Shown piece by piece: positions 27,542-36,131 of a stretch of DNA of 64,000 bases; the stretch's first letter is position 1; each line of letters opens with the position of its first letter. A model generated the notes under the pieces. The model was not told where the DNA came from. It was given only the letters and a program-made list of their open reading frames with translations, and ran no database searches. A program made the position numbers and the translations under genes. The stretch spans positions 1-64,000 of the forward strand of contig JAHBVH010000006.1 in NCBI GenBank assembly GCA_019637645.1, read 5' to 3'. Source of the DNA: Caldilineaceae bacterium. GTDB lineage: Bacteria; Chloroflexota; Anaerolineae; Caldilineales; Caldilineaceae.

Positions 27542-29104
27542 ATGAACACCCCCCCGCTATCGCCAAAAGAACGGATCGGCTTGATCACCTTGCTCCTGGT
27601 CGCCACCTGGCTCTACACCTGGGGGCTCCAGCGTAATTTGCCCTATACTAGTGAAGCCGATGAAAATATTTTTGTCGAGCGCGCCGTTGCCATGGCAAGC
27701 AGTGGCGACCTCAATCCCGGTTGGTTTGGCAATCCTGGCTCCACACTCTTCTATCCACTGATGCTCATCTATCGGCTTTGGTATTGGGGGCAGGGCGCGC
27801 CCTCGCCCGATTTGGCTAGCTGGTTTTTTCAGGAATCCTGGCCTTTTTATTTCCTTGCCCGCTTGCTTACGGTCGCTTATGCGCTACTAGCCCTTCCCCT
27901 CACCTATCTGATTGGTCGCCGCGTCTTTACGCCAACCATCAGTATGATTGGCGTTGCCCTCTTGCTCAGCTATCCAACCCTCCTGGCGCATGTCAAAACG
28001 GTCCGCACCGATAGCGCTGGCCTGTTGTTCACAGGCTTGATCATCTGGTGTTGCTTGCAAGTTTATGCCAAGCCGACCGTCCAACGACAGCTGCTGGCAG
28101 GCGCGACGATAGGGCTGGGCATTGCCAGCCGCTACTTTTTGGTGCTTTTCACACCACTGTTGCTCTGGCTCACATGGCAGGCAGGGCGCAAAGCCGGTCC
28201 GGTCGTGCAAGACAACAAAACGGTTTATTCTACCCTGATCTGCGGCTTGCTCATGATCGGCGTCAGCTTTGCTCTCAGCACGCCGTACTTTTTCCTCGAT
28301 TATCAGACCGCGTGGCACAATCTCGTCACGGAAGGGCGTAGCACGCACCCCGGTGCCGATGGGTTGTCGTATTGGCAAAACTTTATTTGGTATTTTCGCC
28401 AAATGGCCCAGCAAGAAACGCAATGGCTCCAAAGTGGGCTCGCCATGGTTGGCCTGGCCGTGATCCTGCGCCAACGTCAGCTGCTGCCGCTTACCTTGCT
28501 CGGCAGCATCCTCCTTTTTCTGGCAGGCATTTCCCTCGCTTCCCTCCACTGGCTGCGCTGGGTCCTCCCGCTTTTTCCCCTGGCCGCGCTGATCTGCGCC
28601 CAAGGCATTGTTGCAAGTGTCACCTGGCTTACCCGGGGCCAATCACACCGACTTCAGGTGGCGCTCCTTATCATGGTCACGCTAGCCGCCTTGACCTTGC
28701 CGGGGCTACGCGCGGTGCGATTAAGCATCCGCGATGCCAATCCTTCCACTCGTCTATTGGCACGACAGTGGCTCCAGGCGCAATTGGCCGGTGATGATCG
28801 CGTGATCCAAGAGCCCTATACCGCGTTGCTAGCCGAAGATCCACGCGTCGTCACCACGGGGTACTCGCTTGGCACAGATCAGACACTGGCCGACTATCAG
28901 CAAGCCGGGTACACCTATCTCGTGATCAGTAGCTACATGTACGACCGTTTCTTAGCGGAACCGACCCGCTACCCGAGAGAAGTTGCCTTTTACGAAAGCT
29001 TATTCCAAGCCAATGAGCCCTTGGTTACCTTCCGCCCGAGTTGGGCGCGGGGTGGCCCCACTTTGCAAGTTTATGCAATGCCCACGGCGGCTCAGAGTAG
29101 ATAG
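27542..29104 (+). CDS. PMT/ArnT-like (GT39/GT83-type) membrane glycosyltransferase
   Basis: The 520-residue protein has about 10-11 transmembrane segments. The first extracytoplasmic loop reads LPYTSEADENIFVERAVAMA, with the Glu-Ala-Asp-Glu cluster at the catalytic position of dolichyl-phosphate-mannose-type transferases. Helices containing LPLTYLIGRRVFTPT and GIASRYFLVLFTPLLLW follow the PMT-2 pattern. It starts 3 bp after the GT4 stop. It probably transfers a sugar from a polyprenyl phosphate to a protein or glycan acceptor outside the cytoplasm. It ends the glycan cluster; the next gene has its own promoter. Confidence 0.75.
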   Translation: MNTPPLSPKERIGLITLLLVATWLYTWGLQRNLPYTSEADENIFVERAVAMASSGDLNPGWFGNPGSTLFYPLMLIYRLWYWGQGAPSPDLASWFFQESWPFYFLARLLTVAYALLALPLTYLIGRRVFTPTISMIGVALLLSYPTLLAHVKTVRTDSAGLLFTGLIIWCCLQVYAKPTVQRQLLAGATIGLGIASRYFLVLFTPLLLWLTWQAGRKAGPVVQDNKTVYSTLICGLLMIGVSFALSTPYFFLDYQTAWHNLVTEGRSTHPGADGLSYWQNFIWYFRQMAQQETQWLQSGLAMVGLAVILRQRQLLPLTLLGSILLFLAGISLASLHWLRWVLPLFPLAALICAQGIVASVTWLTRGQSHRLQVALLIMVTLAALTLPGLRAVRLSIRDANPSTRLLARQWLQAQLAGDDRVIQEPYTALLAEDPRVVTTGYSLGTDQTLADYQQAGYTYLVISSYMYDRFLAEPTRYPREVAFYESLFQANEPLVTFRPSWARGGPTLQVYAMPTAAQSR

Positions 29105-29130
29105 ACAAGTGGCCTAGTGCCAAGTATAAT
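29102..29130 (+). promoter_or_regulatory. Sigma-70-type promoter of the UPF0261/PEP-hydrolase pair
   Basis: TAGACA (29102-29107) and TATAAT (29125-29130) are spaced by 17 bp, matching the housekeeping consensus at 11 of 12 positions. Transcription would start near 29137, leaving a 90-nt leader before the ATG at 29227. Confidence 0.65.
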
Positions 29131-29226
29131 AAGCATAGGGCTTCCCACCCCAGAACAGACCGTCGGCCTAGCAAGGCCACAGGTCCCTTTTGGGCCAAAG
29201 CAATCGAACCCAAAGAGAGAATCACC

Positions 29227-30432
29227 ATGACAACAACCATTGCCCTCATTGGTGCGCTTGACACCAAGGGCGCGGAGTTTGCCTTTGTCCAAGCCGAGCT
29301 ACGCCGCCGCGGCCATCAGACCTTGGTCATCAATACAGGTGTGATGGGTGAACCAGCATTCCCGCCTGACATTACCGCTGATCAAGTAGCCCAAGCCGCG
29401 GGCAGCGATCTAGCAACGCTGCGCCAACAGGCCGACCGGGGTAAGGCGATTGAGGTCATGGCCCAAGGGGCGGCCATGATCGCCCGGCAACAGTATGCAG
29501 CAGGTCAGCTTGATGGGATTCTCGGCATGGGGGGCTCAGCAGGGACAGCCATCGGCACGGCGGCCATGCGTGCGCTGCCGATTGGCCTCCCCAAACTCAT
29601 GGTCAGCACCCTAGCATCGGGCGATACCGCGCCCTATGTGGACGTCAGCGATCTGGTCATGATGCCAGCCGTGGTCGATGTGGCAGGCGTCAATCGTATT
29701 AGTGCGCGTATCTTTGCCAATGCAGCTGGGGCCATGAGCGGCATGGTCGCGGCGGAGATGCCCCCCATTGCTGAAAAGCCCCTGATCGCGGCGTCGATGT
29801 TTGGCAATACGACCCAATTGGTCGATCAATGCCGGAAGTTGCTAGAAGCACAAGGCTATGAAGTCTTGGTCTTTCACGCCACTGGCACCGGTGGGAAGGT
29901 GATGGAGAGTCTGATCGAGGCAGGCTATATCAATGGCGTCCTCGACGTGACGACCACCGAATGGGCCGACGAGTTAGTCGGCGGGGTGCTGAGCGCCGGT
30001 CCCACTCGGCTCGACGCGGCGGCCAAACGGGGCATCCCCCAGGTGATTGCACCGGGCTGTCTCGATATGGTCAACTTTTGGGCGCGCAACACCGTGCCGG
30101 AAAAATTTGCCAACCGTCAATTCTATGTGTGGAACCCTAATGTTACGCTCATGCGCACCACGCCCGCAGAGAACGCCACCTTGGGCCGCATCTTAGCCGA
30201 AAAGGCCAACCAGAGCGCCGCCCCAGTCGCCTTCTATCTGCCCCAACGAGGGGTCTCGGTCTTGGATTCTCCGGGTGGCGAATTTTGGCAGCCTGCCGCC
30301 AACGAAGCCCTCTTTACGGCCATCAAACAGCAGGTGCGGGCCGACATTCCCGTCTATGAAGTAGACAACAATATTAATGACGCCGCCTTTGCCGAGGCAG
30401 TCGTCAACCAATTATTGGAATTTCTAAAATAA
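29227..30432 (+). CDS. UPF0261 / Tm-1-like ATP-binding protein
   Basis: The 401-residue protein matches the UPF0261 (Tm-1-like ATP-binding) family over its whole length. It begins TIALIGALDTKGAEFAFVQ, has the nucleotide-binding-type loop ILGMGGSAGT (97-106), and the conserved block MVSTLASGDTAPYVDVSDLV. In tomato Tm-1 this domain forms the N-terminal half that binds ATP and inhibits tobamovirus replication proteins; the bacterial function is unknown. The start is supported by a GAGAGA stretch just upstream. Twenty-two bp downstream lies the TIM-barrel partner that forms the C-terminal half of Tm-1. Confidence 0.9.
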   Translation: MTTTIALIGALDTKGAEFAFVQAELRRRGHQTLVINTGVMGEPAFPPDITADQVAQAAGSDLATLRQQADRGKAIEVMAQGAAMIARQQYAAGQLDGILGMGGSAGTAIGTAAMRALPIGLPKLMVSTLASGDTAPYVDVSDLVMMPAVVDVAGVNRISARIFANAAGAMSGMVAAEMPPIAEKPLIAASMFGNTTQLVDQCRKLLEAQGYEVLVFHATGTGGKVMESLIEAGYINGVLDVTTTEWADELVGGVLSAGPTRLDAAAKRGIPQVIAPGCLDMVNFWARNTVPEKFANRQFYVWNPNVTLMRTTPAENATLGRILAEKANQSAAPVAFYLPQRGVSVLDSPGGEFWQPAANEALFTAIKQQVRADIPVYEVDNNINDAAFAEAVVNQLLEFLK

Positions 30433-30454
30433 ATCACAAAAAGGATAACCAACC

Positions 30455-31288
30455 ATGCCATTTATTCCACGATCTGAATCCCTGCGCCGGTTGCGCCAGA
30501 GCGTCGCTAGCGGCAGGCCCATCATTGGAGCAGGGGCAGGGGCGGGCATTTCGGCCAAGTTCTGTGAACGGGGCGGCGTTGATATTATTATTATCTATAA
30601 CTCGGGGCGCTATCGTATGGCGGGGCGGGGCAGCTTGGCGGGCATGATGCCCTATGGCGACGCCAATGCGATTGTCGTAGAGATGGCAAGCGAGGTGCTA
30701 CCGGTGGTCAAGGATACGCCCGTCTTGGCGGGGGTCTGTGGCACCGATCCCTTCCGGCTGATGCCAACCTTCCTGCGCCAACTCAAGGAGATGGGCTTTG
30801 ACGGTGTCCAGAATTTTCCCACCGTGGGCCTGCTGGATGGCACCTATCGCGCGGGGCTGGAAGAAACAGGTATGGGCTACGGCCTGGAAGTCGATATGAT
30901 CCGCCTCGCCCATGAACTCGATCTCCTCACCTGCCCCTATGTTTTCAACCCGGATGAAGCCGCGGCCATGGCGGCAGCGGGCGCGGATGTCTTGGTGCCC
31001 CACATGGGTTTGACCACCAAGGGTTCGATTGGGGCCTACACGGCCCTGACATTGGCCGAATCGGCCAAACGAGTGCAAGCCATGCGCGACGCCGCCGTCA
31101 AGGTCAACCCCGAAATTTTGGTGCTCTGCCACGGTGGCCCCATTGCCGAGCCCCAAGACGCCCAATATATCCTCGAACATACGGAGGGCATTGCCGGCTT
31201 CTTTGGCGCGTCTAGCATCGAACGGCTAGCCACCGAACCCGCGATCGAAGAGCAGGCCCGCCGCTTTAAGGCGATCCAGTTTAAGTAG
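30455..31288 (+). CDS. PEP-hydrolase-family TIM-barrel protein (Tm-1 C-terminal half)
   Basis: This 277-residue protein matches the 'phosphoenolpyruvate hydrolase'/TIM-barrel signal-transduction family (PF09370). Typical segments are [20 protein letters not shown] at the N-terminus, [13 protein letters not shown] in the middle and [18 protein letters not shown] near the end, which carry the phosphate-binding glycines and conserved acidic residues. The reaction is not established despite the family name. The gene sits 22 bp after the UPF0261 gene in the same orientation, so both are co-expressed. In other organisms the two are fused into one Tm-1 polypeptide. The pair is intact and full length here. 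Confidence 0.88.
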   Translation: MPFIPRSESLRRLRQSVASGRPIIGAGAGAGISAKFCERGGVDIIIIYNSGRYRMAGRGSLAGMMPYGDANAIVVEMASEVLPVVKDTPVLAGVCGTDPFRLMPTFLRQLKEMGFDGVQNFPTVGLLDGTYRAGLEETGMGYGLEVDMIRLAHELDLLTCPYVFNPDEAAAMAAAGADVLVPHMGLTTKGSIGAYTALTLAESAKRVQAMRDAAVKVNPEILVLCHGGPIAEPQDAQYILEHTEGIAGFFGASSIERLATEPAIEEQARRFKAIQFK

Positions 31289-31302
31289 ACGCCAATACAC
31301 CT

Positions 31303-31360
31303 CTGACAGGTCTTGCGTTGGCGGTTGTGGGAACCACAGCGCCAACGCAAGACCTGTCAG
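31303..31360. repeat. Long hairpin of the dispersed palindrome family (21-bp arms)
   Basis: Perfect 21-bp arms at 31303-31323 and 31340-31360 begin CTGACAGGTCTTGCGTTGGC and mirror it. The 16-nt centre itself folds as TGTGG-gaa-CCACA (31326-31338). It separates the PEP-hydrolase-family gene from the convergent pseudogene and may terminate both, but it lacks a U-tract. Its GTTGGCGGTTGTGGG module is shared with the element at 23961-24069. Confidence 0.9.
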
Positions 31361-31397
31361 GTGTATAGCCAACCTTTTCAAAGCGTTTCTTCGCAAG

Positions 31398-32104
31398 CTA
31401 CCGGACGGTTGGTCGCGGCAACACCAGAACAAACTCATTTCCCTCTAATTTCCATATTGGCGCTTGTTGGGTGAATTGCTGCACGCGAGCAATGATCCGC
31501 GGGATGCCACTCCCAGCGTCTGTCATCAAGCCCATTCGCAAAAAACATTGTAGATAATCGGATTGCGTAGCACATGAATTCCTAGTGGGAGTGCCTCTAA
31601 CGTCACCGAATTGGGCAATTGCCCTGGGGAACGAAGCTCAATGCGATCATCATAGAGCAACAAGCGGATTGGGCTAGGAATTGTATAATCACGGTGCGCG
31701 CAGGCATTCACCAACCCTTCGCGCAGCGCTTCTGGCGGTAGTTCTAATTTTACCTCTGGTTCCATCCCTTGAATTCTGTCGGGAGGTAGGTAAATGAATA
31801 TTCAGAAAGCGCAAGGCATCCTCTAGGATCGTGCGTAGGGGACCCGTCAATTGTTTACGGTCACTGGGTTCAACGTCAAGCGTTGTGCCAGGAATCCGCA
31901 GCGCAGTGATGTAAGCGTGAGGGAGGAACGTTTGGGGTTGCTTGGCAAAAAAGAGGTGACCACCACAATCTTCATTCCTGTGTCACTCGTCACTGTTTCT
32001 TGAATCACCGTCAGCGGCGGTTCACAGTTGTTATAAGCAACATTGTCTACGGCGCGCATCACGGCATCTATGATATGGGTGCGTTGTACTGCTTCCCACC
32101 CAAG
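31398..32104 (-). pseudogene. Broken ATP-binding (AAA_4/HATPase_c_4) transcriptional regulator
   Basis: Joining three reading frames on the minus strand reconstructs the C-terminal two thirds of a RecG-like/AlbA-domain ATP-binding regulator. Fragments in order are WEAVQRTHIIDAVMRAVDNV, LFFAKQPQTFLPHAYITALR, PLRTILEDALRFLNIHLPT, MEPEVKLELPPEALREGLVN, ACAHRDYTIPSPIRLLLYDD, and MGLMTDAGSGIPRIIARVQQ. Single-base frameshifts fall near 31958 and 31545, both in runs of six T/A, and near 31780. The N-terminal AlbA-type domain is missing: the homology stops at a TAG codon at 32105-32107 next to the acyl-CoA ligase leader. Homopolymer errors could explain two shifts, but the truncation argues for true decay. 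Confidence 0.8.
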
Positions 32105-32123
32105 CTAACCAAAGGAGAGTCCT

Positions 32124-33764
32124 ATGCAAGGTCTGATGATGAACTATCAGCTTACGCTTGATCGTATCTTAGAACATGGACAGCGTCTCTACCCACACAA
32201 ACAGATCTGGACCAAGTTACCCAATGGCAGCTTCCATCACTACACCTATGCCGATTTCTATCGCCGAGTGAAACGGTTGGCGAATGTGCTGGAAAGTCTG
32301 GGCATCGCCATCGGGGATCGGGTGGGCACCTTTGCCTGGAACAACTACCAACATCTGGAGATGTACTACGGCATTCCCGGTGCAGGTGCCGTATGTCATA
32401 CACTCAACATTCGGCTTTCGACCGACCAATTGGCCTATATCATCAATCATGCGGAAGATAAAATTATTTTCGTCGATGGGACACTCTTGCCCCTCTTTGA
32501 AAAGTTAGCTGGCCAGATCGATGGTGTCCAGCAGGTGATTTTGATCAACGCGGCCAAGGGCGTCACGACTGCGTTTCCCCATGTTCTCCACTATGAAGAT
32601 CTCATGGCTGCGGCCAGTGATGAATACACGTGGAAATCTACCGACGAAACCATGGCCATGGGGCTCTGTTACACCAGCGGCACCACGGGTGAGCCCAAAG
32701 GGGCGCTCTACAGCCATCGCTCAATGTACATGCATACGTTGGGCGTTTGCATGGCCAATTCGCTTGCCATAACTGAAGCAGATGTGGTCTTGCCTGTGGT
32801 ACCCCAATTTCATGCTATGGCGTGGGGTCTGCCCTATGGCTGCATCTACACCGGTGCGGATATCATCATGCCAGGCCCCCATCTCCAGCCCCAACCGCTC
32901 GCCGCGATGATCGCCGAACACAAAGTCACCGTAGCAGCCGGTGTACCCACCATCTGGACAGGGCTCTATCACGAATTAAAGGCCAACCCGCGCGACATTT
33001 CCAGCATCCGCGCCCTGGTGGTGGGTGGTTCGGCCATGCCGCGCGCACTCATCGAAGGCTATGAGAAAGAACTCGGCGTCAATGTCATGCACGCGTGGGG
33101 GATGACCGAGATGTCGCCGCTGGGTACGGTCGCGAACCTCCAAGGGCATCACCACGCCCTTGCCCCCCATGAACAATGGGATGTCAAGGCCAAGCAGGGC
33201 TATATGGTGCCGGGCGTCGAGATGCGCATTGTCAACGACCAAGGGCAAGCGTTGCCTTGGGATGGCGCCACCATGGGCGAAGTCCAAGTTCGTGGCCCAT
33301 GGGTCATCCGCCGTTATTTCAAACGCGAGCCAACAGCCGAAAATTTTACCGCCGATGGCTGGTTCCGCACGGGGGATGTCGCGACGATTAGCGCCGACGG
33401 CTATATGGAGATCACCGACCGCACCAAAGATCTGATCAAAAGTGGTGGGGAGTGGATCTCTAGCGTTGCCCTGGAAAATGCCCTCATGGCCCACCCCAAA
33501 GTCATGGAAGCAGTGGTCATTGCCATTCCCGATGACCGGTGGGATGAACGCCCGCTGGCTTGTGTGGTCTTTGCCCCCGGTGTCGAAAGCGTATCCAGCA
33601 CCGAGTTACTCGATCATCTGTCTACACACTTTGCCAAGTTCCAATTGCCTGATAAGATCATCACGCTCTCGGCAATTCCCAAGACCAGTGTAGGAAAGTT
33701 TGATAAGAAGGTGCTGCGGCAGCAGTATGCAGAGGGGAAATTGGTTGAGGGCAGTGAACAGTAG
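32124..33764 (+). CDS. Acyl-CoA synthetase (AMP-forming), medium/long-chain type
   Basis: The 546-residue adenylate-forming enzyme activates a carboxylic acid with ATP and CoA. The P-loop-like motif [11 protein letters not shown] lies at residues 183-193. [12 protein letters not shown] forms the acyl/AMP pocket, GWFRTGDVA and [15 protein letters not shown] are the A7/A8 hinge motifs, and the catalytic lysine is in [11 protein letters not shown] near the C-terminus. All core motifs are intact. AAAGGAGAG precedes the ATG at 32124 by about 8 nt. It most resembles fatty-acyl-CoA ligases of the FadD3/alkK group, but chain-length preference cannot be read. Its promoter must lie within or upstream of the decayed regulator gene on the opposite strand. 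Confidence 0.9.
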   Translation: MQGLMMNYQLTLDRILEHGQRLYPHKQIWTKLPNGSFHHYTYADFYRRVKRLANVLESLGIAIGDRVGTFAWNNYQHLEMYYGIPGAGAVCHTLNIRLSTDQLAYIINHAEDKIIFVDGTLLPLFEKLAGQIDGVQQVILINAAKGVTTAFPHVLHYEDLMAAASDEYTWKSTDETMAMGLCYTSGTTGEPKGALYSHRSMYMHTLGVCMANSLAITEADVVLPVVPQFHAMAWGLPYGCIYTGADIIMPGPHLQPQPLAAMIAEHKVTVAAGVPTIWTGLYHELKANPRDISSIRALVVGGSAMPRALIEGYEKELGVNVMHAWGMTEMSPLGTVANLQGHHHALAPHEQWDVKAKQGYMVPGVEMRIVNDQGQALPWDGATMGEVQVRGPWVIRRYFKREPTAENFTADGWFRTGDVATISADGYMEITDRTKDLIKSGGEWISSVALENALMAHPKVMEAVVIAIPDDRWDERPLACVVFAPGVESVSSTELLDHLSTHFAKFQLPDKIITLSAIPKTSVGKFDKKVLRQQYAEGKLVEGSEQ

Positions 33765-33892
33765 GACAGTGGACGGCTCGACTGAGCTTTCGGCAGCCGC
33801 GCTCAAGCCGAGGCTCGCCAAAGTTCATGAGAGAGTAGGACAGTGGCAAATCTTTTACGAAGAACGCTTTATTGATGTAGAAAGAGTGGCTT

Positions 33893-35068
33893 GTGACAAC
33901 AAACTCAACCATGACCCACCTCGAGTGTGGCAAGTGCGGCGCAACCTATGCCGCCGATCAATTGATCAACCTCTGCCCCGCTTGCAATCGCCCCTTGCTC
34001 GTGCGCTACGATCTACAGACAGCCGCGCTGACGCTGACCAAAGAGGCGCTCAAGGAGCGACCGGCCAGCCTTTGGCGCTACGAAGAAGTGCTGCCCGTTC
34101 AGCGCCGCGACGCCATGATCATGCTGGGGGAAGGCTGGACCCCCTTGGTCCAGGCCGCGCGCTTGGGGACAGCGATTGGCTGCCCCAACACCTTGATCAA
34201 AGATGAATCGCTCAACCCAACCGGCAGTTTCAAAGCACGTGGCCTAGCCATGGCTGTCAGTCGGGCCTATGAGTTGGGGGCAAAAGAGTTGGCGATTCCC
34301 AGCGCGGGCAATGCAGCAGGGGCGATGAGTGCCTACGCCGCGGCGGTGGGGCTACCGGCCTATGTCTTTATGCCCAAAGATGTACCCGCCACTTTCCAGG
34401 TGGAATGTAAGGTGTTAGGTGCACAGGTAACCTTGGTCGATGGTTTGATCAACGACTGTGGAGCCAAAGTACGTGAAGGGGCGGCCAAGTACGGCTGGTT
34501 TGATGTCAGCACGCTCAAAGAGCCCTACCGCATTGAGGGCAAAAAGACCATGGGCTATGAGTTGGCCGAGCAGCTCGATTGGACCTTGCCTGATGTCATC
34601 ATCTATCCCACCGGCGGTGGGACCGGGCTGGTGGGCATGTGGAAAGCCTTTGACGAAATGGAACAGATGGGGCTCATCGGCAGCCAACGTCCGCGCATGG
34701 TGACGGTACAGGCCGAAAACTGTGCGCCGATCGTCCGCGCCTTCAATCAAGAGGAAGAACATGCCGAGTTGTGGCAAGGCGCCAAAACCATTGCCGACGG
34801 GCTGCGGGTACCCGTCGCGGTGGGTGATTTTCTCATCTTGCGTGCGCTCCGCGCCAGCGGTGGCATTGCCGTCACGGTGGCCGATGCCGACATGTTGCAC
34901 TATGCTAACTACATGGGCAAAGCGACAGGCATCTTCCCCGCGCCCGAAGGTGCGGCCTGTCTGGCTGCACAAGTTCGTCTCCTCGAACAAGGGTGGATCA
35001 AGCCGGATGAGAGCGTTGTGCTCTTCAACACCGGCAGTGGTCTCAAATATGCCCATTTGTGGGCGTAA
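33893..35068 (+). CDS. thrC: Threonine synthase
   Basis: The 391-residue PLP enzyme converts O-phospho-L-homoserine to threonine. It has the N-terminal zinc-ribbon-like motif typical of many archaeal/bacterial ThrC proteins (Cys12, Cys15, Cys28, Cys31). The Schiff-base lysine is Lys114 in NPTGSFKARG, the substrate loop reads PSAGNAAGAMSAYA, and the phosphate-binding glycines are in YPTGGGTGLVGM. The GTG at 33893 has an AAAGAG upstream; an ATG at 33911 is a fallback. It lies 128 bp after the acyl-CoA ligase and is followed by a very long hairpin, so it probably ends the transcript. Confidence 0.92.
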   Translation: MTTNSTMTHLECGKCGATYAADQLINLCPACNRPLLVRYDLQTAALTLTKEALKERPASLWRYEEVLPVQRRDAMIMLGEGWTPLVQAARLGTAIGCPNTLIKDESLNPTGSFKARGLAMAVSRAYELGAKELAIPSAGNAAGAMSAYAAAVGLPAYVFMPKDVPATFQVECKVLGAQVTLVDGLINDCGAKVREGAAKYGWFDVSTLKEPYRIEGKKTMGYELAEQLDWTLPDVIIYPTGGGTGLVGMWKAFDEMEQMGLIGSQRPRMVTVQAENCAPIVRAFNQEEEHAELWQGAKTIADGLRVPVAVGDFLILRALRASGGIAVTVADADMLHYANYMGKATGIFPAPEGAACLAAQVRLLEQGWIKPDESVVLFNTGSGLKYAHLWA

Positions 35069-35093
35069 ACTCCGGTGAGGGGTAGTAAGTAGC

Positions 35094-35165
35094 AAGGACG
35101 CGGATGGACGCTGCGTTACGCGGATTTTTTGTTATCCGCGTAACGCAGCGTCCATCCGCGTCCTT
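35094..35165. repeat. 32-bp perfect inverted repeat between convergent genes
   Basis: The arms 35094-35125 (starting AAGGACGCGGATGGACGCTG) and 35134-35165 are exact reverse complements over 32 bp around the 8-nt loop TTTTTGTT. Each arm also contains a CGCGGAT direct repeat and GCGTTACGC, echoing the outer TTACGC motif of other elements. It could act as a bidirectional terminator for thrC and the sugar permease operon. The perfection of the arms suggests recent insertion or strong selection. Confidence 0.95.
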
Positions 35166-35200
35166 ATCACTCTATCCGTTAGAATACTTTCCAGAAGCAC

Positions 35201-36031
35201 CTACGCCTTAATCGCGCCGCTGGCTAGCCCTTCAATGAACAAGCGCATGGTAAACATAAAGAGGATCAGGAGCGGGATTGAGGCAATCACATAGCCAGCA
35301 AACATAGGGCCATATTGTTGTAGACTCGCCCACTGGCTGCTAAAACTGACCAATTGGAGCGAAATGGTCCAGAGATCAGGGTTACGTAGTGTCACCGAGG
35401 GCCAGATATAGTCGTTCCAAGTGCTTAACAGCGAGAGAATTGCCAGAGTCCCCAGGATGGGCTTAGCCATGGGCAGGGCAATGCGCTGGTAGATGGTAAA
35501 TTCTCCCGCGCCATCAATGCGGGCCGACTCAAAGATCTCCTCGGGCTGCCCCGCAATGAAACTGCGCAGCACAAAGATCGCAAAGGCCTGACCGCCCGCG
35601 ATATAGGGGAGGATCAACACCCAATAGCTATTGAGCAACCCCAAATCCTTGACCAACAGGAAGAGCGGGATCAGGGTCAATACCCCAGGGATCATGAGCA
35701 AGGCAATGATGGCATAAAAAAGCGCATCATGGCCGGGAAAGCGGTGGCGGGCAAAGACATAGGCCGCCAGCGAGGCCAGAAAGACCACGCCAAAGGCACT
35801 GACCACGCCCACAAAAATGGTGTTCAACAGCACGGGATAGAGCTGCCGCCAGGCATCACTGTAATTCGACCAATGGAGCGGGAACGCTGGCCCCCAAAAG
35901 GTGCTGTAAAATTGGCTGTTGTCCTTAAACGAGGTAAAGAGCGTAAAGATCAGCGGATAAAAGGTAAAGATTCCCAACAGCACCAAACACAGATGCAGCA
36001 GAAAATCATTTTGAAAAATTTTGGATCGCAT
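35201..36031 (-). CDS. Carbohydrate ABC transporter permease, MalG type
   Basis: The 276-residue protein is the second permease of a CUT1-type sugar importer. It has six membrane spans and the cytoplasmic EAA loop ESARIDGAGEFTIYQRIALP, which docks on the ATPase. The C-terminal FIEGLASGAIKA is the usual MalG-type ending. It lies 100 bp downstream of the MalF-type gene on the same strand. No ATPase gene is present in this operon, so a shared MsmK/UgpC-type ATPase encoded elsewhere probably energises it. Confidence 0.92.
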   Translation of the reverse strand: MRSKIFQNDFLLHLCLVLLGIFTFYPLIFTLFTSFKDNSQFYSTFWGPAFPLHWSNYSDAWRQLYPVLLNTIFVGVVSAFGVVFLASLAAYVFARHRFPGHDALFYAIIALLMIPGVLTLIPLFLLVKDLGLLNSYWVLILPYIAGGQAFAIFVLRSFIAGQPEEIFESARIDGAGEFTIYQRIALPMAKPILGTLAILSLLSTWNDYIWPSVTLRNPDLWTISLQLVSFSSQWASLQQYGPMFAGYVIASIPLLILFMFTMRLFIEGLASGAIKA

Positions 36032-36131
36032 CGTTCTAACTTACTCGTTTCACTCATGCACAGGATAGCTAAGCTCAGCAGGCTGGGTTCCGGCTGCCGC
36101 AGTGGGAAGGGGAAAAACGCCACCCTTGTCC

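Noticed and set aside
31526..31765. 79-residue minus-strand protein as an intact small gene
   Set aside because: Neighbouring frames supply the matching upstream and downstream parts of the same domain, so it is one piece of a pseudogene.
34415..35095. 226-residue minus-strand open frame
   Set aside because: Fully antisense to threonine synthase, whose catalytic motifs are intact; explained by codon bias.
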